DNA of 64,000 nucleotides from Candidatus Defluviibacterium haderslevense (GTDB taxonomy: Bacteria > Bacteroidota > Bacteroidia > Chitinophagales > Saprospiraceae): assembly GCA_016712225.1 (NCBI GenBank), contig JADJRL010000003.1, forward strand, positions 2,803,501-2,867,500. Reading direction: 5' to 3'. This document shows, piece after piece, positions 39,501 to 54,500 of the stretch. The stretch's first letter is position 1. Every line of letters begins with the position of its first letter. The notes under the pieces were generated by a model. The model did not search any database. It saw only the letters and a list, made by a program, of their open reading frames with translations, and was not told the origin of the DNA. The position numbers were made by a program, and so were the translations under genes.

Positions 39501-42500
39501 CAATTTTAGATCTAAAGCATTAACATTGGGAACTTGGGTTCAGGATACGGCTACCATTCCAAATGTTTCTAATCCAGATTCATTATTTGTTAGAGTAGCT
39601 TACTCAGGGGGAAGTGGGGTAGGAACAAGTGATTTATACATTGATAATTTTCAAGTAAGATCCATTGTTTGCTGCACTTTTGAAGCATCGCCTTTTGTAA
39701 CAGGAGATGTTACCGATGAAATGGATAATTGTTCTACAGGACTGTTAGCAACATTTTGTGATTCTATTTCAGTAGAACCTTGCGATGGATCAAATGTAAT
39801 CACACGTACTTGGTCATTAGTAGATAGTTGTGGTAATGCAGCTGAGGATCAAGTTCAAATTATAACCATTAGTGATACCACAAGACCAACCTTTACAATT
39901 CCAAACGATACCACCATATATAAAGGATCTGCTATTTCAGATACGAATACTTTAGTCAATTATGATTTCAACCGAGGAAGATCATATTTGGCATTAGCGC
40001 CTAGATTATATTTTGGAATTGGATCTAAAATAGATACCAGTTCTAATATGTTTAAAATAGATACTGGAACTGTTACCGGAAATCTAGCTTTCACCAATAA
40101 TCCAATTGCCGGAAGATCACTTTGTACCGATTCATCTCACTTAACTGGCCATTGGCAATTTAACATTGGAGGTCCAACAATGCCTTTATGTACCAATTTT
40201 ATGGTTTATTGTCAGGCCTTTATGAAAGATAGCGCAAGCGCGGATACTATGAGGTATGAATACTCATTGGATAATATTACCTGGACAAGGTTTGATTCCA
40301 CAATGTTAGCTCATCGTACCTGGATTCAAGATACAGCCACAGTTCCTATAAATGTACTTACAGATTCGCTTTACCTGCGGATCACTTATAAAGGAGCCAT
40401 GGGTGCTGGTCCTAAACAATTAAGAATTGATAATTTCCAATTGAGAGCATTTGTCAATTATGATTCATGCGGATATGATGCTTCCCCTGATATTACTGGA
40501 TGGCCAACCAATGTTATGGACAATTGTGATTCTTTGCCAACTTTAAGATACACAGATAGTATAACTGTAGGGTCTTGTCCAGATGAAATGATAATCCACA
40601 GAACCTGGACCGTTACAGACGACTGTGATAATTCCAATTCAGGTGTTCAAATAATAATGGCAATTGATACTACGGGACCTATCATTACTTGTCCTGATGA
40701 TGTTACCGTAACTTGTGAAGAATCAACAAGTGCTGATAGTTTAGGATATGCTACAGCCTATGATAATTGTTCAGATACCATTGCAATGATTGTTTTTTCA
40801 GATTCTGTAGTAATAAGAACTTGTCCTGTAGATCAATTAATTTATAGAAAATGGACAGCTACAGATTCATGTGGAAATGAAAGCAGTTGTATACAACTTA
40901 TTTCAGTTGAACCTATACCAGGTCCATTTTTAATTTGTCCTAACGATACGACCTTATCTGCATGTCAGGCAGAAGTTGATGCCGCCTTTGATGCGTGGTT
41001 AATGACCGCCAGTTTCAGCGGTGGTTGTAATGCATCTATGTCCAATAATAGTATGGGCGCTCCTTCAGAATGTGGTGGATCCGTCACGGTTACATTTACT
41101 GTAGATAGTGATTGCGGAGATCCTGTGACCTGCAGTGCAAGCTTTACAGTTACCGATTCACCTGTAATTCTTACTTGTGCCAATGATACTACAGTAGCAG
41201 CTTGCTTAACACAATCTGCAGTTGATGCCGCATTCAATGATTGGTTGGCTAGGACCAGTTTTACAGGAGGCTGTAGTGCCACACTGACCAATAATAATTC
41301 AGGACCTCCACCTATTTGTGGAGGCACTAAAACGGTAACGTTTACAGTTACAAGCTCTTGTTCACCGGTTCAGACTTGTTCTGCTACATTTACGGTTACT
41401 GCTTCACCTGCAGTGGTATTTACCTGCGCTACTAATAAAACTGAAGCTGCATGTCAGACACAAGCAGCTATTGATGCTTCGTTTGCAGCTTGGTTATTAA
41501 CGACTACTGCTACTGGAGGTTGTAATGGATCATTGACTACATCTCCTACGACACCAATGGCACCAAATGCTTGTGGAGGAAGTACAACAGTAACTTGGAC
41601 TTATACTAGCTCATGTGCACCTTTAACCACAACATGTTCAGCGACATTTACAGTAACTGCATCCCCTGCAGTCGTATTTACATGTGCAACTAATAAAACA
41701 GAGGCTGCATGTCAAACACAAGCTGCTATAGATGCCTCTTTTGCAGCATGGCTATTAACGACCACTGCTTCAGGAGGTTGTAATGGTGCTCTAACCACCT
41801 CGCCAACAACCCCTATGGCGCCAGATAAATGTGGAGGAAGTACTACAGTAACCTGGACTTATACCAGTTCATGTGCTCCAACAACTACAACCTGTTCAGC
41901 TACATTTACAGTAACAGCATCACCAGCTGTTGTATTTACTTGTGCCACAAATAAAACCGAAGCTGCATGCCAAACACAGGCAGCAATTGACGCCTCGTTT
42001 GCTACTTGGTTGACTACAACCACAGCAACTGGAGGTTGTAATGGTTCTTTGACCACATCACCAACAACGCCAATGGCTCCGGATAAATGTGGTGGAAGCA
42101 CCACCGTAACGTGGACCTATACCAGCTCATGTGCTCCAACAACTACAACTTGTTCAGCAACATTTACAGTTACAGCATCTCCAGCAGTAGTATTTACCTG
42201 CGCTACAGATAAAACAGAAGCGGCTTGCCAAACTCAAGCTGCCATAGATGCATCATTTGCGACTTGGTTGACTACAACTACAGCTAGTGGAGGTTGTAAT
42301 GGATTATTAACTAAATCACCAACTACTCCGGTAGCACCAGATAAATGCGGCGGTAGCACCACAGTAACCTGGACTTATACCAGTTCATGTGCCCCTACAA
42401 CAACTACATGTTCAGCAACATTTACAGTTACAGCATCTCCAGCTGTTGTTTTTACATGTGCTACCAGTAAAACGGAAGCTGCATGCCAAACTCAAGCGGC

Positions 42501-45500
42501 TATTGACGCATCTTTCGCAGCATGGTTATTAACTACCACTGCAACAGGCGGTTGCAATGGAATGTTGACGACATCACCAAGTAACCCAATGGCACCAAAT
42601 GCCTGTGGAGGAAGTACTACTGTAACATGGACATATACTAGTTCTTGTGCGCCTACAACGACCACTTGTACGGCAACATTCACCGTAGATCCATCGCCAC
42701 CGGTAGTATTTACATGTGCTACAAATAAAACAGAAGCTGCATGCCAAACTCAGGCAGCTATCGATGCTTCGTTTGCAGCATGGTTGTTAACCACCACTGC
42801 AAGTGGAGGCTGTAATGGAATGTTGACGACATCACCGACGACCCCAATGGCACCAGATAAATGCGGAGGGGTTACCACAGTAACCTGGACGTACACCAGT
42901 TCATGTGCCCCAACTACAACATCATGTACAGCGACATTTACCGTAGATCCATCACCACCGGTAGTGTTTAATTGTGCTACAAGTAAAACAGAAGCTGCAT
43001 GTCAAACACAAGCAGCAATCGATGCCTCATTTGCTGCATGGTTATTGACCACAACTGCAAGTGGAGGCTGTAATGGAATGTTGACAACCTCACCAACAAC
43101 ACCAACACCACCAGATAAATGCGGAGGAGTTACCACGGTAACCTGGACGTATACCAGTTCATGTGCGCCAACAACGACCACATGTACAGCGACGTTTACT
43201 GTTGACCCTGCACCACCGGTAGTTTTAACTTGTGCAACAAATAAAACGGAGGCTGCATGTCAAACACAAGCAGCTATCGATGCTTCTTTTGCAGCATGGT
43301 TATTAACAACAACTGCGACAGGAGGCTGTAATGGTTTATTAACTAAATCACCAACGAACCCGGTTGCTCCAGATAAATGTGGTGGAAGTACGACGGTAAC
43401 ATGGACGTATACCAGCTCATGTGCACCAACTTCAACTACATGTACAGCAACCTTTACCGTTGACCCTGCACCACCTGTAGTATTGACCTGTGCTACCAGT
43501 AAAACGGAGGCAGCATGCCAAACACAAGCAGCTATCGATGCTTCTTTTGCGGCATGGTTATTAACCACCACTGCAACTGGAGGCTGTAATGGAATGTTGA
43601 CTACATCACCAACGACACCAATGGCACCGGATAAATGCGGTGGAAGTACAACGGTAACCTGGACGTATACCAGTTCATGTACACCGATGACAACAACATG
43701 TACAGCCACATTTACTGTAGACCCATCACCACCGGTAGTGTTCACATGTGCGACCAGTAAAACTGAAGCGGCATGTCAAACACAAGCAGCCATCGATGCA
43801 TCTTTCGCAGCATGGTTATTAACGACTACGGCTACAGGAGGCTGTAATGGAATGTTGACCACATCACCGAGTAATCCAATGGCACCAGATGCCTGTGGAG
43901 GAAGTACTACTGTAACATGGACATATACAAGTTCATGTGCGCCTACAACAACCACTTGTACGGCAACATTCACCGTAGATCCATCGCCACCGGTAGTATT
44001 TACCTGTGCTACAAATAAAACAGAAGCCGCATGTCAAACTCAGGCAGCTATCGATGCTTCGTTTGCAGCATGGTTGTTGACGACGACAGCAAGTGGAGGC
44101 TGTAATGGAATGTTGACGACATCACCGACGACCCCAATGGCACCAGATAAATGCGGAGGGGTTACCACAGTAACCTGGACGTACACCAGTTCATGTGCTC
44201 CAACTACAACATCATGTACAGCGACATTTACCGTAGATCCATCACCACCAGTAGTGTTTAATTGTGCTACTAGTAAGACGGAAGCTGCATGTCAAACACA
44301 GGCAGCAATCGATGCTTCCTTTGCAGCATGGTTATTGACCACAACTGCAAGTGGAGGCTGTAATGGAATGTTGACAACCTCACCGACAACACCAACACCA
44401 CCAGATAAATGTGGCGGAGTTACCACGGTAACCTGGACGTATACCAGTTCATGTGCGCCAACAACGACCACATGTACAGCAACGTTTACCGTAGATCCAT
44501 CACCACCGGTAGTATTAACCTGTGCAACAAATAAAACGGAGGCTGCATGTCAAACACAAGCAGCTATCGATGCCTCATTTGCAGCATGGTTATTAACAAC
44601 CACAGCTACGGGAGGCTGTAATGGTTTATTAACCAAATCACCAACGAACCCGGTAGCACCAGATAAATGTGGTGGAAGTACAACAGTAACCTGGACGTAT
44701 ACCAGTTCATGTGCACCTACTTCTACTACATGTACAGCAACCTTTACTGTTGACCCTGCACCACCAGTAGTATTGACCTGTGCTACCAGTAAAACAGAGG
44801 CAGCCTGTCAAACACAAGCAGCTATCGATGCTTCTTTTGCAGCATGGTTATTAACCACCACTGCAACTGGAGGCTGTAATGGAATGTTGACTACATCACC
44901 AACGACACCAATGGCACCGGATAAATGCGGTGGAAGTACAACGGTAACCTGGACGTATACCAGTTCATGTACACCGATGACAACAACATGTACAGCCACA
45001 TTCACCGTAGATCCATCACCACCGGTAGTGTTCACATGCGCGACCAGTAAAACAGAAGCAGCTTGTCAAACACAAGCGGCTATTGACGCATCATTTGCAG
45101 CATGGTTGTTAACTACCACGGCTACAGGAGGCTGTAATGGTATGTTGACGACATCACCAAGTAACCCAATGGCACCAAATGCCTGTGGAGGAAATACTAC
45201 TGTAACATGGACGTATACAAGTTCATGTGCGCCAACAACGACCACTTGTACGGCAACATTCACCGTAGATCCATCGCCACCGGTAGTATTTACATGTGCT
45301 ACAAATAAAACAGAAGCTGCATGTCAAACACAAGCGGCTATCGATGCCTCGTTTGCAGCATGGTTGCTAACCACAACTGCAAGCGGAGGATGTAATGGAA
45401 TGTTGACTACATCACCAACGACCCCAATGGCGCCAGATAAATGCGGAGGGGTTACCACAGTAACCTGGACATACACCAGTTCATGTGCTCCAACTACAAC

Positions 45501-48500
45501 ATCATGTACAGCGACATTTACCGTAGATCCATCACCACCAGTAGTGTTTAATTGTGCTACAAGTAAAACAGAAGCTGCATGTCAAACACAAGCAGCAATC
45601 GATGCCTCATTTGCTGCATGGTTATTGACCACAACTGCAAGTGGAGGCTGTAATGGAATGTTGACAACCTCACCAACAACACCAACACCACCAGATAAAT
45701 GCGGAGGAGTTACCACGGTAACCTGGACGTATACCAGTTCATGTGCGCCAACAACGACCACATGTACAGCAACGTTTACCGTAGATCCATCACCACCGGT
45801 AGTATTAACCTGTGCAACAAATAAAACGGAGGCTGCATGTCAAACACAAGCAGCTATCGATGCTTCTTTTGCAGCATGGTTATTAACAACAACTGCGACA
45901 GGAGGCTGTAATGGTTTATTAACTAAATCACCAACGAACCCGGTTGCTCCAGATAAATGTGGTGGAAGTACAACAGTAACCTGGACGTATACCAGTTCAT
46001 GTGCACCTACTTCTACTACATGTACAGCAACCTTTACTGTTGACCCTGCACCACCAGTAGTATTGACCTGTGCTACCAGTAAAACGGAGGCAGCATGCCA
46101 AACACAAGTAGCTATCGATGCTTCTTTTGCGGCATGGTTATTAACCACCACGGCAACTGGAGGCTGTAATGGAATGTTGACAACATCACCAACAACGCCA
46201 ATGGCACCGGATAAATGCGGAGGAAGTACCACGGTAACCTGGACGTATACCAGTTCATGTACACCGATGACAACAACATGTACAGCCACATTCACTGTAG
46301 ATCCATCACCACCGGTAGTGTTCACATGCGCGACCAGTAAAACAGAAGCAGCTTGTCAAACACAAGCGGCTATTGACGCATCCTTTGCAGCATGGTTGTT
46401 AACGACCACGGCTACAGGAGGCTGTAATGGAATGTTGACCACATCTCCTAGTAACCCAATGGCACCAGATGCCTGTGGAGGAAGTACTACTGTAACTTGG
46501 ACGTATACCAGTTCATGTGCGCCAACAACGACCACTTGTACGGCAACATTCACCGTAGATCCATCTCCACCGGTAGTATTTACCTGTGCTACAAATAAAA
46601 CAGAAGCTGCATGTCAAACCCAAGCGGCTATCGATGCCTCATTTGCAGCATGGTTATTAACCACCACTGCTACTGGAGGTTGTAATGGAATGATGACTAC
46701 ATCGCCAAGTAACCCTATGGCACCAGACGCCTGCGGAGGAAGTACAACGGTAACCTGGACGTATACCAGTTCATGTGCTCCAACTACAACATCATGTACA
46801 GCGACATTTACCGTAGATCCATCACCACCAGTAGTGTTTAATTGTGCAACTAGTAAGACGGAAGCTGCATGTCAAACACAGGGAGCAATCGATGCTTCCT
46901 TTGCAGCATGGTTATTGACTACAACTGCAAGTGGAGGCTGTAATGGAATGTTGACAACCTCACCGACAACACCAACACCACCAGATAAATGTGGCGGAGT
47001 TACCACGGTAACCTGGACGTATACCAGTTCATGTGCGCCAACAACGACCACATGTACAGCAACGTTTACCGTAGATCCATCACCACCGGTAGTATTAACC
47101 TGTGCAACAAATAAAACGGAGGCTGCATGTCAAACACAAGCAGCTATCGATGCATCCTTTGCTGCATGGTTATTAACAACCACTGCGACAGGAGGCTGTA
47201 ATGGTTTATTAACAAAATCACCAACGAACCCGGTCGCACCGGATAAATGTGGTGGAAGTACGACCGTAACATGGACATATACCAGTTCATGTGCACCAAC
47301 TTCAACTACATGTACAGCAACCTTTACTGTTGACCCTGCACCACCTGTAGTATTGACCTGTGCTACCAGTAAAACGGAGGCAGCATGCCAAACACAAGCG
47401 GCTATCGATGCTTCTTTTGCGGCATGGTTACTAACAACAACGGCTACTGGAGGCTGTAATGGCTTATTAACTAAATCACCAAATAACCCGGTTGCACCGG
47501 ATAAATGCGGAGGAAGTACCACGGTAACCTGGACGTATACCAGTTCATGTGCACCTACTTCAACTACATGTACAGCAACATTTACAGTTGACCCATCACC
47601 ACCTGTAGTTTTAACTTGTGCAACGAGTAAAACAGAAGCTGCTTGTCAAACACAAGCAGCCATCGATGCTTCCTTTGCATCATGGTTATTAACGACTACG
47701 GCTACAGGAGGCTGTAATGGAATGTTGACGACATCACCAAGTAACCCTGTTGCCCCTGACAAATGCGGTGGAAGCACCACCGTAACATGGACTTACACAA
47801 GTTCATGTGCACCAACAACGACCACGTGTACAGCCACATTCACAGTTGACCCATCACCACCGGTAGTATTTACCTGTGCTACAAGTAAGACAGAAGCGGC
47901 TTGTCAAACACAAGCTGCCATCGATGCCTCCTTTGCTGCATGGTTATTAACCACCACTGCTACTGGAGGTTGTAATGGAATGATGACTACATCGCCAAGT
48001 AACCCTATGGCACCAGACGCCTGCGGAGGAAGTACAACGGTAACCTGGACGTATACCAGTTCATGTGCACCAACTACAACATCATGTACTGCAACATTTA
48101 CAGTGAATCCTTCACCGCCTGTCGTGTTTAATTGTGCAACCAGTAAAACAGAAGCTGCATGTCAAACACAAGCAGCTATCGATGCGTCCTTTGCAGCATG
48201 GTTGTTGACCACGACAGCAAGCGGTGGCTGTAATGGATTGTTGACAACCTCACCAACAACACCAACACCACCAGATAAATGCGGCGGAGTTACCACGGTA
48301 ACCTGGACGTATACCAGTTCGTGTGCTCCAACAACAACTTCTTGTACAGCAACATTCACGGTTGATCCTTCGCCACCAGTAGTATTTACATGTGCTTCAA
48401 ATAAGACAGAAGCAGCCTGTCAAACGCAAGCTGCTATCGATGCTTCTTTTGCAGCATGGCTATTAACGACTACTGCAAGTGGTGGATGTAATGGTTTATT

Positions 48501-51500
48501 AACCAAATCTCCAACAAACCCGGTTGCTCCAGATAAATGTGGTGGAAGTACGACGGTAACTTGGACGTATACCAGTTCATGTGCCCCAACAACGACCACA
48601 TGTACAGCGACGTTTACTGTTGACCCTGCACCACCGGTAGTTTTAACTTGTGCGCCAAATAAAACAGAGGCAGCCTGCCAAACACAAGCGGCTATCGATG
48701 CTTCGTTTGCAGCTTGGTTATTAACAACCACCGCGACAGGAGGCTGTAATGGCTTATTGACTAAATCGCCAGTAACTCCTGTTGCCCCAGATAAATGTGG
48801 TGGAAGTACTACAGTGACATGGACTTACACCAGTTCATGTACACCTACAAGTACCACTTGTTCAGCTACTTTCACAGTAACCGCAGCGCCAACAGTTGTA
48901 TTGACATGTGCCGTAAACAAAACTGAAGCAGCCTGTCAAACTCAAGCAGCCATTGATGCGTCTTTTGCAGCTTGGTTACTCACAACTACCGCAACAGGAG
49001 GTTGTAATGGACTATTAACTAAATCACCAACAAATCCAATTGCACCAGATAAATGCGGAGGAAGTACAACGGTAACCTGGACCTATACCAGTTCATGTGC
49101 CCCAACCACAACCACTTGTTCTGCGACTTTTACAGTAACTGCTTCACCTCCAGTTGTTTTGACTTGCGCTACCAATAAAACAGAAGCAGCATGCCAAACA
49201 CAGGCAGCAATTAATGCTTCATTTGCTACTTGGTTGACTACAACCACAGCAACCGGTGGGTGTAATGGTTTATTGACCACTTCACCAGCTACCCCGATAG
49301 CACCAGATAAATGTGGTGGAAGTACTACAGTTACTTGGACTTATACGAGTTCTTGTGCGCCAACAACTACTACCTGTTCTGCTACTTTTACAGTTAACCC
49401 ATCACCACCTGTTGTATTTACTTGCGCTACCAGTAAAACCGAAGCAGCGTGCCAGACTCAGGCGGCAATAAATTCATCATTTGCAGCATGGTTGTTAACC
49501 ACAACTGCAAGTGGAGGCTGTAATGGATCTTTAACTACTTCACCAGCTACTCCTGTTGCACCTAATGCGTGTGGAGGTAGTACCACAGTTACATGGACTT
49601 ATACAAGTTCTTGTGCTCCATTTACCACTTCGTGCTCCGCAACATTCACAGTGACTGCATCGCCACCAGTGGTCTTTAATTGTGCAGTAAATAAAACGGA
49701 AGCTGCTTGTCAGACTCAAGCAGCAATAGATGCATCCTTTGCTGCATGGTTGTTGACCACCACAGCAAGCGGGGGTTGTAATGGTTTATTGACTACTTCA
49801 CCTACCACACCAACTGCTCCTAATGCCTGTGGTGGAAGTACTACTGTGACATGGACCTATACCAGTTCATGTGCACCAACAACAACGACCTGTTCAGCAA
49901 CATTTACAGTCACAGCGTCTCCAGCTGTTGTTTTCACTTGCGCTACGAATAAAACGGAAGCTGCATGTCAAACACAAGCAGCTATCGATGCTTCATTTGC
50001 AGCTTGGTTGTTAACAACTACTGCAAGTGGGGGCTGTAATGGGTTATTAACTAAATCTCCTGCGACACCTGTTGCACCTGATAAATGCGGAGGTAGTACC
50101 ACAGTGACATGGACTTACACAAGTTCATGTGCACCGACAACTACAACATGTTCAGCTACATTTACTGTAACCGCAGCACCAGCAGTTGTATTAACATGTG
50201 CTACTAATAAAACGGAGGCAGCCTGTCAAACACAAGCAGCAATAGATGCATCGTTTGCAGCATGGTTGTTAACCACTACTGCAACAGGCGGCTGTAATGG
50301 GCTATTGACTAAATCTCCAACTACACCCGTGGCTCCAGATAAATGTGGGGGAAGTACTACTGTTACGTGGACGTATACCAGTTCATGTGCACCAACAACA
50401 ACCACATGTTCAGCTACCTTTACTGTTACAGCTTCACCAGCTGTTGTATTAACATGCGCTACGAATAAAACGGAAGCTGCATGTCAAACTCAAGCGGCAA
50501 TAGACGCTTCTTTTGCAGCATGGTTGGCAACAACAACAGCAACTGGCGGTTGTAATGGTTTGTTAACTAAATCTCCAACTACACCTGTAGCACCAGATAA
50601 ATGTGGTGGAAGTACAACAGTGACCTGGACTTATACCAGTTCATGTGCACCAACAACAACCACATGTTCAGCTACATTTACAGTGACTGCTTCACCTCCG
50701 GTGAATTTTACATGTGCTGTTAATAAAACAGAAGTTGCTTGCCAGACTCAAGCGGCAATTAATGCATCATTCACCGCTTGGTTAGCCACAACGACTGCGA
50801 ATGGAGGTTGCAATGGTCTACTTACGACCATCCCTGCAAATCCTACTGCACCTGATAAATGCGGTGGAAGTATTACTGTGACCTGGAATTACACCAGTTC
50901 ATGTGCACCTACTTCAACCACTTGTTCAGCTACATTCACAGTCAGTCCTTCACCTCCGGTGAATTTTACATGTGCTGTGAATAAAACAGAGGCTGCATGT
51001 CAGACTCAAGCAGTTATCGATGCTTCTTTCGCTGCTTGGTTGTTAACAACTACTGCAAATGGTGGCTGTAATGGATTATTGACAACATCTCCGGCGACAC
51101 CAATGGCGCCTAGCAGATGTGGTGGAAGTACTACAGTTACCTGGACTTACACAAGTTCTTGTGCTCCAACAACTACCACATGTTCAGCAACATTTACAGT
51201 TACAGCTTCATCGGCTGTAGTGTTAAATTGTGCTTCCAATAAAACGGAAGTGGCTTGTCAATCGCAATCGGTTATAGATGCTTCATTTGCTGCTTGGCTA
51301 TTAACAACAACAACGAGTGGCGGATGTAATCCACTATTATCAAATAATAATAGTGGTGCACCAAGTGCCTGCGGTGGATCGAAGACGGTTATTTTCACAG
51401 TAACCAGTTCTTGTGAACCTGATAAGACTTGTAGTGCTGTATTTACAGTGAATTCATCTCCTGTTGTTTTGAATTGCCCAGCAAATGTTACAGAAAATGC

Positions 51501-54500
51501 ATGTCAATCCCAATCTGCAATTGATACCAAGTTTAATACATGGTTGACAACAGTAACAACGAGTGGAGGCTGTAATGCTTCTTTGAGTAATAATAATACT
51601 GGGGCTCCAAGTGCGTGTGGTGGGGTAGTAACGGTTACTTTCACTGTAACAAGTTCCTGCGAACCAAATAAAACATGTACAGCGACATTCACAGTAAATA
51701 GTTCACCTGTTGTACTGACATGTCCTGTCAACACAACAGAAGCTGCATGTCAAACACAAGCAGTTATTGATAACAAATTCTCTATTTGGTTAGCAACTGT
51801 TACTACCAGCGGTGGTTGTAACCCAAGTTTATCCAATAATAATACCGGTGCACCAAATTCATGTACCGGAGGATCGACAACCGTTACATTTACAGTAACA
51901 AGTAGCTGCGAACCAAACAAAACATGTACTGCTTCATTCACAGTTTCTTCCAACCCACCATTGATTATCAATTGTCCTAATAATACAACAGAAGCTGCGT
52001 GTCAAACTCAAGCTTCGATCAATGCAAAATTCAACACTTGGCTTGCATCAGCAACAATTATAGGAGGTTGTAATGCATCGATTAGTAACGATAATACTGG
52101 TGCTCCGGATGCTTGTACTGGAGGAACTAAAACCGTAACATTTACGGTCTCTAGTTCTTGTCAAGCCTCTGTAACTTGTTCGGCCAGCTTTACGGTTACT
52201 GCCGCGCCTGCTGTCGTATTTACATGCGCTAATAACGTAACTGAATCAGCGTGTCAAACTCAAGCCCAGATTGACAATAAATTTAACATCTGGTTGGCTT
52301 CAGGATCATTATCAGGAGGTTGTAACGCAACCATCTTAAATAATAATAATGGTGCTCCAAGTTTTTGTGGTGGTACGAAAACAGTTATATTCACGGTAAC
52401 AAGTAGTTGTGAACCTAATATAACTTGCAGTGCTACCTTTACTGTAAGTAATACTACTGCAGTTGCTTTAACCTGTCCAAGTAATAAAACAGAAGGATCT
52501 TGTTTGAGTCAGGCTTCAATTGATTCTTCTTATAATGCTTGGTTATTAACTGCTACAACAACTGGTGGTTGTAATCCATTGTTGACAAATAATAGTACCG
52601 GAGCACCGAATTCATGTGGTGGAACCAAAACGGTTGTATTTACAGTAACCAGTTCTTGTGAACCAAATGTTACATGTAGTGCAACTTTTTCAGTGACAGC
52701 ACCACCGGCAGTTGTATTAACATGTCCGGTTAATACTACGGTTACATCTTGTCAAAGCCAGGCTTCTATTGACTCATTATTTGCGGTATGGTTGGCAACA
52801 GCATCAGCAACAGGTGGATGCAATGCTAGTCTAAGCAATAATAATTCAGGAGCACCTCCGGAATGTGGTGGTAGTAGAGTGGTTACATTTACAGTAACAA
52901 GTAAGTGTGAGACGAATAAGAACTGTACAGCTATGTTCACAGTTTCGAATTTCCCACCTCCTGTGATTACATGTCCGAATCCGATTACTGTAAACTGTAA
53001 TGTTTCAACCTTGCCTCCTGTTACAGGTACGGCAACAGCATCTGATGCTTGCGGTGGAATAGCAGTAATCACATATAGTGATCAGGTGAACCTGGGTGAT
53101 TGTCCTGGAAATTATTCAATAACCAGAACATGGACAGCAACTGATAAGTGTAATAATTTTGACGTTTGTAATCAGTTGATTACGGTTATAGATACAACTA
53201 AGCCGAACTTTACGCTACCTCCAAATATTACACTGTATACAGGTGTGATTCCATCTGGTGTGAAGACTATAGTTAATTATGACTTCAATACGGGTACATC
53301 ATATAATAACCTAAGGCCTAAATTGTATACAGGTATTACTTCAAAAGTGGATACCAGTTCAAACATGTATATGACTACCACTGGAGTAATAAGTGGTAAT
53401 TTAGCTTTCACACCTAATACTTTAGCTGGAAAAGCCTTAAAGGTTAATGATTCTCAGCTTCCGGGAATTTGGAGATTTAATGTGGGTGGAAATAATCTGC
53501 CACTCTTTAATAATTTTTCAGTTTACGTCCAAGCTAGAAAGAATGGGGTGGGTAGTGCAAATACGCTATTGATGGATTACAGTACGGATGGTTCTAATTG
53601 GACTAATTTTAGTTCAACAGCTTTAACTACCGGAACATGGATTCAATGTACTTCTCCAATTAACGGATTGGCATTCCCTTCTCAGTTATTTATCAGAGTA
53701 CGATACACAGGAGGGACTAATCCTCAAACCAAGGAATTGTATATTGATAATTTCCAAATCAAGGGTACGAGATTAGCTGATTCTTGTGCATATGAAGATT
53801 TGCCTTCATTGACAGGATATCCAACAAACGTTAATCATCCTTGTGATGCTAATCCAATAGTAGAATATACAGATTCTATTTCTGGAGGTACATGTATCAA
53901 TGACACAAAAGTTACCAGAACATGGTATGTAACAGATTTTTGCGGAAATTCATCATCAGGAACGGGTAAACAAATTATCACGGTTAAGGACACTACTGGT
54001 CCTGTAATTACTTGCCCTGGAAATGGTTCAACATTCCAAAGAAAGGCAGATACAATGCTTTGCTATTATACTGTTATTGGAAATGAATTTGACCCATTTG
54101 CGAAAGATGCTTGTTCTGATTCTGTTACTTTGAGTAATAATGTCAATTTCACAAGTTCATTAAATTCTGAACAATTACGAGTAGGCCTTCATAATATAGT
54201 TTGGACGGCTACCGATGTGTGTGGTAATGTATCGAGATGTACTGTAGTAGTTAATGTTTTTGAGAGAGAACCGCCAGTTGCAAGATGCAAAAAGATAACT
54301 ATAAATCTGGATACTTTAGGATTAAAAACTATAACAGCGAATGACATAGATAACGGTTCGACAGATAATTGTGCAATAAAAACAAAAACTTTGAATCGCT
54401 ACACTTATACTTGTGATGATATTCCTTGGCGAATTGTTAAGCTTACAGTGACAGATTCATCGGGTTTAATGAGTATGTGTTCAGATACTTTATTTGTTAA

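Noticed and set aside
41859..49280. Many minus-strand frames of 63-161 residues inside the giant gene
   Set aside because: They are mirror frames that recur with the 258-bp repeat and share its period; the plus-strand frame is unbroken and carries all motifs.
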